A DNA stretch of 47,136 nt. Source: Chloroflexota bacterium. Lineage in GTDB: Bacteria; Chloroflexota; Dehalococcoidia; JACPPY01. The stretch spans positions 1 through 47,136 of the forward strand of contig JACPPY010000001.1 in the NCBI GenBank assembly GCA_016190755.1, written 5' to 3'. Positions 16,093 to 23,137 of this stretch are shown piece after piece; positions within the stretch are counted from its first letter, which is position 1; the number at the start of each line of letters is the position of its first letter. Made by a program: the position numbers and the translations under genes. The notes under the pieces were generated by a model. The model did not search any database. It saw only the letters and a program-made list of their open reading frames with translations, and was not told the DNA's origin.

Positions 16093-16506
16093 GTGTCTCA
16101 TAACCGACTAAGACGACCTGAGCCTAACAAATCAACCAGACTCAGTACTCCACCAACAACACCGGACTTTGATCAGATGCCACCCTATTTCTCCCTACAT
16201 CATATGGTAGATGGTTTTTGCGTTAACGATTGTGAGCCTGATGATCAAGCTGCTTTTGCTCGATCTCTACGCAAAAGAAGCCAGATGACATGGCAACAGA
16301 TCAGGCAAGACAAACGCCATGGATTAGGTACCGAGAAGATTGCCCGGTCCTCTATGAAAGTACCTATCCCATCCGACATTACTGACGACGTTCAACTCTT
16401 GGCCATGAGATTCAATGGTGCTAAGGCAATGGTTGGATACCGCGAGGACAACATCTCCCACATAATCATATTAGACCCGAAGTTCAGAGCTTACGACCAC
16501 GACTAG
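16093..16506 (+). CDS. probable toxin partner of the Panacea antitoxin
   Basis: A 137-aa protein with a GTG start, 6 bases after the antitoxin stop. I do not recognise a named family. The readable motifs are SLRKRSQMTWQQIRQDKRHGLG, split by a likely helix, then EKIARSSMKVPIPSD, LLAMRFNGAKAMVGYR and a C-terminal HIIILDPKFRAYDHD. The compact alpha/beta pattern with conserved-looking Arg, Lys and terminal His/Asp would suit a small RelE-like nuclease toxin, but this is a guess. Tight coupling to a Panacea gene is the main evidence. The first 30 residues are polar and possibly disordered. Confidence 0.65.
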   Translation: MSHNRLRRPEPNKSTRLSTPPTTPDFDQMPPYFSLHHMVDGFCVNDCEPDDQAAFARSLRKRSQMTWQQIRQDKRHGLGTEKIARSSMKVPIPSDITDDVQLLAMRFNGAKAMVGYREDNISHIIILDPKFRAYDHD

Positions 16507-16522
16507 TCGCCTTTTTCATTTT

Positions 16523-16645
16523 TCATACCAACCCCACTATCTCTTCCACCTTCCAGATATGATTAGTCAACCCTGCCGCCATTGCTGGCGTCCTGTCGTA
16601 GTGGTTCCGCAGACTTTTGTGGGTCTTCACGCAGTTGTAGTACAT
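16523..16645 (-). pseudogene. C-terminal remnant of a DDE transposase
   Basis: On the minus strand, the frame ending with TGA at 16523 reads YYNCVKTHKSLRN..., then TPAMAAGLTNHIW and KVEEIVGLV. This matches the usual end of DDE transposases (YNxxRPHxSLxxxTPAxxAGL). Only about 40 residues remain, with no upstream catalytic domain, so it is a decayed insertion-sequence fragment. It lies between the toxin gene and the membrane-protein gene. Confidence 0.65.
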
Positions 16646-16649
16646 AAAG

Positions 16650-16679
16650 AAGGGCCGGGGACTGTTACCCCCGGCCCTT
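16650..16679. terminator. strong GC-rich hairpin in the intergenic region
   Basis: AAGGGCCGGGG (16650-16660) pairs perfectly with CCCCGGCCCTT (16669-16679) around an 8-base loop. No T run follows on the plus strand, and only a few scattered T residues flank it on the minus strand, so it is a terminator-like structure rather than a textbook terminator. The rest of the 420-base gap holds the transposase remnant and a promoter. Confidence 0.45.
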
Positions 16680-16836
16680 ATGGTTTACCTGTCGTGGCTC
16701 TTCTACTGGTCGAAGAACACCATAGCTTCAATTCTTTCCGGTTCGTTTGGTTCTCCGGGTTCTTCCGGAACGTGGTAGCATCCTACCATGTTAATTGTCG
16801 CCCTGTATAAAAAGGGCAAAAACAGCTTGCGGCGCC

Positions 16837-16845
16837 TGTTATAAT
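16837..16845 (+). promoter_or_regulatory. extended -10 promoter of the 437-aa membrane protein
   Basis: TGTTATAAT is a perfect extended -10 box, about 85 bases upstream of the ATG. No good -35 is visible, which is normal for extended -10 promoters. This would give the membrane protein its own transcript inside the island. Confidence 0.5.
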
Positions 16846-16928
16846 GGCCTCGACCTCGGCACTATCGGAAGCCTTGTCGCGTGGTAGGGGTCGCGCCCCA
16901 GATACGAGGGATATAGGAGCGAACTGCC

Positions 16929-18242
16929 ATGACTCTGCAAGAACAGAAGCACCTCAAGCACATTAGGAACATCTGTTATTGGATCTATATCGTCATGTTT
17001 GTGGCAGGACGAACGGCCATGATGCAACAGGATCGTGCCTTGGTAGCATGGGAGTGGTCTGTTGTTATCGGACTTACCGCGGTACAGGTTGCCATAGGGC
17101 TATATGGCAGCTATAACTGGATGAGGGCCAAGAGCCGCAATACTTGGCTCACATCCATCGGAATACTCGGCCCTATTGGTTGGCTTATCCTCATATTCTT
17201 CAAGGAAAAAACGGTGATCGTTGAAGTGCCTGACAAGAGTGGCCCCGCAATGCAGGTGCAGATGCGCAAGGCTACTCTTGTCTTCATGAGTCTCGCTCTG
17301 GGAGCAACCGTCTTTTACGGTGTTGCTATCACCGTGAATGCCTCGAATACAGCACAAACTCTTGCCGTGGCACAATCGGAATTGTCCGCCGCAAAGACAG
17401 AACTGAAATCTGTTCAAGGTGCTCATGCCTCTATGCAGGACGCCCTTTCTTCGGCTGAGCGGACACTTGCCTCAACACGGTCAGACTTTACGTCCGCGAG
17501 CCAAAGACTGTCGTCTACTCAGAATGAGTTGTTGGCTACCAAAAACAAATTGAATGACATGGACGCTAAACTCAAGCTCTACGAGGACACTATGGGTATT
17601 AGGATTTTTTCTGGCGTACAGCCTAGGGCTAGGGGTGCCGGACCAATTGAGCTCGTCAACAATCCCGTTGCCGTTGACCCGACTTGGCAGCAACTAGTTG
17701 CATTCCTGCGGGCGGACACTACAAACGCTAGAACATGGACGGAAGGCGTCTTCGTTTCAGGAGACTTTGCTGAGATGCTTCACAATAATGCCGAGGCGGC
17801 TGGAATCAGGGCCGCTCTAGCTGGTGTATATTTTGAGGGCAAGGTCATCGGCCACGGGTTCAACGCTTTCAAGACAGCGGACAGGGGATTGGTGTACGTA
17901 GAGCCGCAGTCGGACGCGATAGCATATGTGACTAAGGGGAAAGAGTATGGCACCGTGGGTTTGAGTCACGATCTCCGCTTTGATTACGGCTACTACGAAA
18001 GGGTGAAAGCTGACTGGAACTCTTATATCCAGCAATTGGAAGCATTCAACAGGGATGTTCAAGCATTCAACAGGGAAATCTCCGGGAAGGTCTACTACAT
18101 AGGGACTAGGGAGTGGTTCCGAGTCAAGGAGTGGAAGAGTGACCTGGCAGCAAAAGAAAAGGCGCTCGTTGACCTACGAGCACAACTCGAACAAGTCCGC
18201 GAACCGATGGGCATCGTCAAGACAATCGAGATATACTGGTGA
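16929..18242 (+). CDS. membrane protein with coiled coil and transglutaminase-like domain
   Basis: A 437-aa protein with four hydrophobic segments (about 13-30, 41-62, 73-92 and 114-135). A long coiled coil (140-220, rich in Ala, Ser, Leu and Lys with repeating SELSAAKTEL-type heptads) follows, then a globular domain (250-350), and a second helical stretch near the C-terminus. The globular part (GDFAEMLHNNAEAAGIRAAL, then GHGFNAFKTADRG) looks like the transglutaminase-like papain-fold domain of surface proteins. At the expected Cys position I read Ser (VSGDFA), so the domain may be non-catalytic. GGGATATAGGAGC precedes the ATG. It is accessory cargo near the right end; function unknown. Confidence 0.72.
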   Translation: MTLQEQKHLKHIRNICYWIYIVMFVAGRTAMMQQDRALVAWEWSVVIGLTAVQVAIGLYGSYNWMRAKSRNTWLTSIGILGPIGWLILIFFKEKTVIVEVPDKSGPAMQVQMRKATLVFMSLALGATVFYGVAITVNASNTAQTLAVAQSELSAAKTELKSVQGAHASMQDALSSAERTLASTRSDFTSASQRLSSTQNELLATKNKLNDMDAKLKLYEDTMGIRIFSGVQPRARGAGPIELVNNPVAVDPTWQQLVAFLRADTTNARTWTEGVFVSGDFAEMLHNNAEAAGIRAALAGVYFEGKVIGHGFNAFKTADRGLVYVEPQSDAIAYVTKGKEYGTVGLSHDLRFDYGYYERVKADWNSYIQQLEAFNRDVQAFNREISGKVYYIGTREWFRVKEWKSDLAAKEKALVDLRAQLEQVREPMGIVKTIEIYW

Positions 18243-18254
18243 ATGTGAGAGCAA

Positions 18255-18416
18255 TCAGCGTCGGGCTTGTATCAAAATGTTGCCGACGACGAGGGCCGTG
18301 TCTCTTGGCAATGGAAGGTGAGCAGCCGCACAACCCCAGGAACATGGCGCATTGTCGTGACTGCCACCAAGGACGGCCAGACAGTTTACAAGACGACTTA
18401 CTTCACGGTTGAATGA
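18255..18416 (+). pseudogene. C-terminal fragment of an Ig-like surface protein
   Basis: An open frame ending at TGA 18414-18416 reads GLYQNVADDEGRVSWQWKV, then SSRTTPGTWRIVVTA and TTYFTVE. This is the typical end of bacterial Ig-like surface domains (NGxVSWTWxVGTRTTPGTxxIxVT). There is no start codon or upstream domain, so it is a remnant about 53 residues long. It overlaps no other coding sequence. Confidence 0.6.
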
Positions 18417-18449
18417 AGACCGTGCACTTTCAAGCGAAAGCTGGTAGTC

Positions 18450-18468
18450 TTCTAACCAAGTTCTAACG
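18450..18468 (+). repeat. right arm-type repeats TTCTAAC x2
   Basis: TTCTAACC at 18450 and TTCTAACG at 18461 share orientation and 11-base spacing with the left-end copies. They lie about 110 bases inside attR, supporting both the element boundary and an integrase that binds arm sites. Confidence 0.6.
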
Positions 18469-18546
18469 CCCTGATTAGACCGCCCTGCACCAGGCCATCC
18501 CTCGCAAAGCTAACAGGGGGTCGGTTGTTGCCCTGACTCACCTATA

Positions 18547-19017
18547 TCAGCCCATGTCGACCCAGTCCATGAGGGATTCGTAAACAGCTGGCCGTCGGTT
18601 CGATTCCGACCGCTGGCTCCAGTCCCCAATCATATCTGCGCTAGATACAGCGGCAACCCATGCAAACACTGCCGTTGTCATGTCAGAAAGTCTGTTGCGT
18701 GGCAAATTCGTGGCAAATGACACCCTGAGCACTTGGCGCCGTGGCATATCGGAAAGGCAGCATTCGAGCCGCTCTTTGGACTGGCAGTGCCACGCCTCCA
18801 CGACCTTCGCTGCTACCAGCAGGTAGTCGATATGCCAATGGAGACGCTTGTCCTCTCTGAAGTGCCTACCGACCCTGCTGCCCAAGCCGCCGAGGGCGCT
18901 GCCGCAGAAGACGTAGAACCCGGATGGGAAATCAGCTACTCCGAGCTTGCCTATCTGGATTTGAGATTTCCTGTTCAGGCAGGCGACCAGTAGGTATGAG
19001 CCGAGGCAGCCCTTCAT
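18547..19017 (-). CDS. DUF123 (GIY-YIG-like) protein with replaced C-terminus
   Basis: The first 95 residues are a clear DUF123 domain: GSYLLVACLN, IGKLG, GFYVFCGSALGGL, RVGRHF, LHWHIDYLL and ERLECCL. DUF123 is related to GIY-YIG nucleases and sometimes sits in endonuclease III proteins. The usual C-terminal part with its Cys-rich SDC...CxSHLF motif is missing. After about residue 97 the frame runs through a different sequence and then through the antisense of attR (SNRRPAVYE), which is not DUF123. The 3' end was therefore lost at the integration site and the listed end is an artefact of the open frame. The protein is probably inactive or altered. Confidence 0.65.
   Translation of the reverse strand: MKGCLGSYLLVACLNRKSQIQIGKLGVADFPSGFYVFCGSALGGLGSRVGRHFREDKRLHWHIDYLLVAAKVVEAWHCQSKERLECCLSDMPRRQVLRVSFATNLPRNRLSDMTTAVFAWVAAVSSADMIGDWSQRSESNRRPAVYESLMDWVDMG
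18577..18622 (+). repeat. attR, 46-bp direct repeat of tRNA-Thr 3' half
   Basis: An exact copy of 8934-8979, beginning in the anticodon loop sequence and ending after CTCCAG. It has no 5' tRNA half, so it is not a functional tRNA but the right attachment site of the island. Confidence 0.93.
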
Positions 19018-19299
19018 GGCAACAGCCTACACCCTCAACAAGGCGACGAGGCAGCGCATGACTGGCGATGAAATCGACAGATATGCCCGGGCATTGCTGT
19101 ATTGGTCGACGTGACCTTCACCTGCCCTCGAAAGAAACCCCAAGAGAATGGCAATCCCGCGATTCTTCAATTATTCATTTTCGGCCAGAATTCAAGGTCT
19201 GAACCAATGCCAGCGCAGTCAATCTGTCAATGGTAAGTTCGGAACCCTGCTACAGCCCCTCCACTGACAATGATCCCGTCAGAGCGCGGGACGCGCGTC
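19018..19299. other. gap with no recognised feature
   Basis: I see no convincing gene, RNA or repeat here. Short ORFs in this stretch have no recognisable domain and no ribosome binding site. It separates the DUF123 gene from the 3' end of the TolB-like gene. Confidence 0.5.
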
Positions 19300-20271
19300 T
19301 CAAAGCGGACCGCCAATGCAAGCGGGTGGCGGCGGAGACCGCACAAATACAATCCTTTTGCTGTCCGGCGACCAGGCGGGGTCGTCATCCCAAGCTGCAC
19401 CGCTAGTAAGTTGGATCCGGTTGGTGCCGTACTGGTCCATCACCCAAATATTGCCGTCTAGCGAAAACGCAATCTTTGTCCCGTCCGGGGGAACTGCCGG
19501 CTGGTCCCCCTTACCGAGGTTTTTCAGGCCACTGCCATCGGCATTCATCAGGTAGATCTCGCGTGGAGTGCTCTTAAAAGAAGCAAGAACTAGTCGGTTA
19601 TTGTCTGGAAACCATGCATGAAGCGACCCCGGACCCGTAGAACCTGCAGAGAATGTCCTCGTATTCCCAATGAGGACTTGCCCTGTACCGTCAACCAGTT
19701 TGACATAGATATCGGAATAACCGGTTTCGTTTCGATACACGCTAACAATCCGTTTCTTCCCGTCGGGAGACATCCCGAACCCCATGTATGGCTCTGTCAG
19801 GCGGTCAACCTGTCTGGTTTCGCTACCGTCCGAATTCATCACAATCATAAGCCCACCGACAACCTCGAAGGCGAGCCGTTTGCCGTCCCGCGACCAAAAG
19901 GGCCCACCCAAAACGCTAGCCTCGGGATTGGCCGTCGTACTGCTGGGGAGGCTGCGCACACTAGTCCCGTCTGCATTCATGACACCTATTGTTGGTGTGG
20001 TTGTATGCATGGGCCATTTGAATGCAATTGCGGAACCGTCCGGCGACCAGGTCGGGCTGCGACCTTTCACTCCCAATCCGGTAAGACTGCTACCATCTGC
20101 ATTTATTACCCAAAGCTCTGAACCGGAGCCACCGCCAGAGGCTGACAATGTGAAAAAGGAAGCAAGCAGGACCAGGCCCAGTACCAAGAAACGAAAACGG
20201 CGCTTCTCGTTGCTCTGGCTGGTAGCACGAGGTTCAGCTGCACGTTGTGGTCTGTTTGCGCAAGCGCTCAT
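19300..20271 (-). CDS. TolB-like beta-propeller protein (PD40/WD40-type repeats)
   Basis: A 323-aa protein with an N-terminal hydrophobic segment (about 27-46, after RRFRF), so it is secreted or membrane-anchored; there is no Cys for a lipobox. The rest consists of PD40-type repeats with recurring PTWSPDGSAIAF, PFWSRDGKRLAF and PAWSPDSKRIVF and linking phrases such as MNADGSGL and INADGSSL. This makes a beta-propeller as in TolB and many extracellular Chloroflexota proteins. Function is likely protein or ligand binding outside the cell. It ends abruptly after the last repeat (FVRSPPPPACIGGPL), so slight C-terminal shortening is possible. Confidence 0.78.
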   Translation of the reverse strand: MSACANRPQRAAEPRATSQSNEKRRFRFLVLGLVLLASFFTLSASGGGSGSELWVINADGSSLTGLGVKGRSPTWSPDGSAIAFKWPMHTTTPTIGVMNADGTSVRSLPSSTTANPEASVLGGPFWSRDGKRLAFEVVGGLMIVMNSDGSETRQVDRLTEPYMGFGMSPDGKKRIVSVYRNETGYSDIYVKLVDGTGQVLIGNTRTFSAGSTGPGSLHAWFPDNNRLVLASFKSTPREIYLMNADGSGLKNLGKGDQPAVPPDGTKIAFSLDGNIWVMDQYGTNRIQLTSGAAWDDDPAWSPDSKRIVFVRSPPPPACIGGPL

Positions 20272-20478
20272 GTTCTGCTCGTGGCCGCAATACTAGACCA
20301 GCGCCACAGTCATGTCAACCATAGAGGGCCACTGTAAGCCGGCGTTCTGACTGAAATCACTGGCCGCAAACGCGGTAAGGCTTACGGGGCCAAGAAAGTC
20401 TGAAGGCATTGGACGGAGAGGCAGTCGGCCAATAAACAATCGGTCAAGCCGATATCAAACTTTATTGATCAGAGATCT

Positions 20479-21189
20479 TCACCCTTTCAAGGCGGGGCAC
20501 CGATGGCTCCCGTCACAGAATGGCTTGTTGGCGCTTCTGCCGCAACGGCAGAGGGTAACCCGGTTGCGCGTTTCGTAGGCTGTGCCCTCGGCGCTTTCGA
20601 TTCTTACATTGCCACGGACCCAGATGGGACCGTGTTCCCCGGCGGCAGGACCTTCGACTATTCCAATCGACGGTTCAAACCTCGGCTCAATAGCCTCTCC
20701 TTCCGTGTCCCACGCCACGAGGCGGCCGGAGGGACAATCACATGCCTCCTCGATGGCCTTCTTCCTAGCTTCGGGGTCGGCTGAACCCTTCGTCAAATTC
20801 CACACTCCGCCGGACCTATCACAAAACCCGGCATGCGCACAAAGCGGGCGCTTATCTGTGAGCTGCAATGCAGGACCTTCGATGAGATCAGCTTGCTCCA
20901 GGTAGAGCTCATGGTCAGCCGTCTCAGTCCCATCAAAGCCTGAGGTCGAATGTGTGCTGTCGCAAAACGGTCGGGCCTTGGACCGTCCGCAGCGACAGAG
21001 GGAGTAGTTCTCCTGTGTGAGATATCTCTGCTCTTCCCGCCAGCCGTGACGCTGCCCTTCGGCGTCGAGACAGATTACCTGGTCCGTCAGTGGGATGGAA
21101 CCGGATATTAAGTAAGGGCCATTCTTGGTCACTTTGATCTTATGCAGCCGCTTCTCACGTGTGCTGCGGGTTATTCTGTGCTTGGCCAT
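20479..21189 (-). CDS. CDGSH iron-sulfur protein with DUF1271-type ferredoxin region
   Basis: A 236-aa protein with two CDGSH-type cluster sites. Site one is C65, C67, C76 and H80 (CRCGRSKARPFCDSTH); site two is C214, C216, C225 and H229 (CRCGRSANKPFCDGSH). Each would hold a [2Fe-2S] cluster by three Cys and one His. Between them lies a DUF1271/Fer4_19-like stretch with C117, C123, C150 and C152. The ORF track starts 14 codons earlier; this ATG has AGAGGAGAC directly upstream and fits better. Electron transfer or iron-sulfur handling is likely; the partner is unknown. It stands alone on the minus strand. Confidence 0.82.
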   Translation of the reverse strand: MAKHRITRSTREKRLHKIKVTKNGPYLISGSIPLTDQVICLDAEGQRHGWREEQRYLTQENYSLCRCGRSKARPFCDSTHSTSGFDGTETADHELYLEQADLIEGPALQLTDKRPLCAHAGFCDRSGGVWNLTKGSADPEARKKAIEEACDCPSGRLVAWDTEGEAIEPRFEPSIGIVEGPAAGEHGPIWVRGNVRIESAEGTAYETRNRVTLCRCGRSANKPFCDGSHRCPALKG

Positions 21190-21504
21190 AGTCTCCTCTA
21201 ACAGCGTAAATAACGACCCGGCCATGTGCACCGAGTTCGTTCGGAGTCGAGAAATGGAATCCTACCACCGACCGCTGCTATCCGATCACAACATCTGTAT
21301 CAACGGGTGATTCATTGAACCATTGCCCGTAGGCGCCATATGAAAGCGATCATATCTCTCGCGGGAAATGAAGCGCAAAGATATGGCTAAGGCACTGACC
21401 TTGTTTCCGCCCCTTAATATCATGCTACCACTCTCAGCTTGGGGCAGGCACAATGAGCACGTGATCTCCCTCTGCTGCTCTGCGGTTCCCTATTTGGCTT
21501 TGGG
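21190..21504. other. gap with no recognised feature
   Basis: No convincing gene, RNA or long repeat is visible between the CDGSH gene and the DedA-family gene. The part next to 21190 must hold the CDGSH promoter, but I cannot point to clear boxes. Confidence 0.5.
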
Positions 21505-22179
21505 TTAGTGAGGCTGAGCTTTTTCAAGTTCGGGCGTTTGAGACACTTTCGCCCGGCGGAGACGGCGGCTGAAGGAAAACCATACGGCTAAGGCGGCCAT
21601 GCCACAGGCAAGGCCGATGGTCAGCCATCTCAAGACCGGCACGTGAAGGTAGCTTGTTCCCTGTCCAAAGGCCACACCCACCCCCGCCAACACAGAATCC
21701 CAGGCGATTGTGTGAAGCACTACTCCCAGGGCGAAGCCAGGGAAAGGCATGTGCAATGCCCCGGACGCCACAGTCGTCGGCACCAGCATGCCCGGGGTCA
21801 TCCTACCGGCGGCGACAGCGAATGGGGTACGTCGCCCGATCTTCGCCCGCACCCGTTCAATACTGCCGATCCGTGGTACGCGTTTCTGGATGAAGGCAGT
21901 CAGGCGATTGCCTGTCAGGCGGATCAGCCAGTACAGGACAGATGCGCCCACCTGCCTGCCCATAACGAGTACGAATGCGACAGGTATGATGTCGGGCAGC
22001 GAAACCGTCCCCTGCACGACCTGGTAGCCGATGAAAACGAGCGTTCCCTGTACGACAAAGGGAAATGGTATTCCGGCCTCGCCAAGTACTAGCACGGCAG
22101 CCAGGGCACCCAGCGCAACCAGGTTACCCTGGCCTAAAGTCGCGATCGCATTAGAGAAGAAGGCGGTATATCCATCCAA
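21505..22179 (-). CDS. DedA family (VTT/SNARE-associated) membrane protein
   Basis: A 224-aa multi-spanning membrane protein of the DedA/VTT type, linked to lipid flipping (undecaprenyl phosphate or phosphatidylethanolamine) and envelope homeostasis. It has the N-terminal VLGEAGIPFPF re-entrant motif, a central basic loop and the signature AAGRMTPGMLVPTTVASGA followed by MPFPGFALG and a Trp in the next helix. The start is TTG with GGGAG about 11 bases upstream. The C-terminus is basic and cytoplasmic. It is not overlapped by neighbours. Family is clear; the transported lipid is not. Confidence 0.78.
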   Translation of the reverse strand: MDGYTAFFSNAIATLGQGNLVALGALAAVLVLGEAGIPFPFVVQGTLVFIGYQVVQGTVSLPDIIPVAFVLVMGRQVGASVLYWLIRLTGNRLTAFIQKRVPRIGSIERVRAKIGRRTPFAVAAGRMTPGMLVPTTVASGALHMPFPGFALGVVLHTIAWDSVLAGVGVAFGQGTSYLHVPVLRWLTIGLACGMAALAVWFSFSRRLRRAKVSQTPELEKAQPH

Positions 22180-22303
22180 CTACACATGGTCTCCCACGTT
22201 CAATACGGGCCTGACCGCTCGGGACGAGATGTCAGGGAAACGGCTCCGGAACAGGACAAGGGGCCGGGGAAAGCCTTTGTCAGACAGGTGGGCGCCCTAC
22301 ACC

Positions 22304-23137
22304 TTATCCGTCCGCCCTTGCGAGAACCGGCACGGGAACCGGTTTCTTGTGTCCCAGGAAATCTTTAAGTAGCTTCGAAAACTCCCCCACATGCTGGCGG
22401 TGGACATTGTGCCCACAATCGCCCAAAACATGCACACGGCAGTTAGGTATGAGCTTGCCGGCATCGTAGGCATGTGTTACGGGCACGATGTTGTCCCTGG
22501 CTCCCCACACAACCATGGTAGGCATCATCAACTCGCCCAATCGGTCACGCAAAACGACTACCTGTCCTTGTCGGGTTATTATCTTTTTGCTCATGCTCAA
22601 GGTGGTGCGTGTAAACAGGTCCAGAAACCTAATCGGGATGGTAAGGGCGCGTAGCCCCTTTCTCAGAGCACCGAGAAGTGCAAACATTGGCTCGCCTACA
22701 ACCGCATAGAAGATCGGAGAGCAGAATATGCGGGCCCAGAGCGCGAAGCCCTTGCCGAGTCCCATGCTGCTTACCAGGACCAGGCTGCTAACCCTTTTCG
22801 GGCGTTGAAGTGCGTATTGAAGCGCTATGCAGCCACCAAGCGAATGTCCCAACAAATGAAACTGCTGGAGACCCAGGAATTGCGAAAAACGGTCAACAAA
22901 CGTGACGAAGTCGGAGTAGTCGAACTCATCTCGCAGCGGCTGGCTGTCCCCGATGCCGGGAAGGTCGGGTACAAATACCTTGTGATGTTTCGCCAGTTCT
23001 GGAATATTATGTCGCCATTTATCAGAACCGGCACCCCCGCCATGTATGACCAGGAGAGGGCTTCCGTGTCCCGCTACCAGGTAGTGTACATATCTTCCAT
23101 CCAGCCTTATCCTCTTGCGCCGGATATATGCAGGCAT
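22304..23137 (-). CDS. alpha/beta hydrolase fold protein
   Basis: A 277-aa single-domain alpha/beta hydrolase. The oxyanion loop is HGGGAGSDKW, the nucleophile elbow is LGHSLGGCIA (Ser), the acid is Asp in VVWGARDNIVPV and the base is His in GDCGHNVH. A helical cap lies at about 130-185. Order and spacing match esterase and C-C hydrolase-like proteins. The ATG start is normal. It is monocistronic and followed after about 125 bases by the DedA gene on the same strand. The substrate cannot be predicted by eye. Confidence 0.85.
   Translation of the reverse strand: MPAYIRRKRIRLDGRYVHYLVAGHGSPLLVIHGGGAGSDKWRHNIPELAKHHKVFVPDLPGIGDSQPLRDEFDYSDFVTFVDRFSQFLGLQQFHLLGHSLGGCIALQYALQRPKRVSSLVLVSSMGLGKGFALWARIFCSPIFYAVVGEPMFALLGALRKGLRALTIPIRFLDLFTRTTLSMSKKIITRQGQVVVLRDRLGELMMPTMVVWGARDNIVPVTHAYDAGKLIPNCRVHVLGDCGHNVHRQHVGEFSKLLKDFLGHKKPVPVPVLARADG

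Larger units (their letters stand above)
8934..18622 (+). mobile_element. integrated island in tRNA-Thr, candidate PICI-like phage satellite or IME
   Basis: The island is bounded by a 46-bp perfect direct repeat of the 3' half of tRNA-Thr. The left copy is inside the intact tRNA and the right copy is a tRNA fragment. An integrase gene starts right beside the left end, and arm-like repeats lie just inside both ends. Between them are XRE and excisionase-like regulators, a CHC2 primase fragment, a DUF3987 ATPase, a terminase-small-subunit-like gene, a Panacea antitoxin pair and accessory genes. I see no relaxase, conjugation, capsid, portal, tail or large-terminase genes. The gene order fits a phage-inducible chromosomal island better than a conjugative element or complete prophage; mobilisation by a helper phage is inference. 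The integrase frameshift suggests the copy may be immobile now. Confidence 0.85.

Noticed and set aside
16650-16679. Textbook rho-independent terminator
   Set aside because: The hairpin is perfect but lacks a T tract on either strand, so only terminator-like structure is claimed.
8934-18622. Complete prophage or conjugative element
   Set aside because: No capsid, portal, tail, lysis, large terminase, relaxase or type IV secretion genes were found in any frame examined.
18733-18993. 86-aa plus-strand ORF
   Set aside because: It is the reverse-strand shadow of the DUF123 domain and has no independent support.
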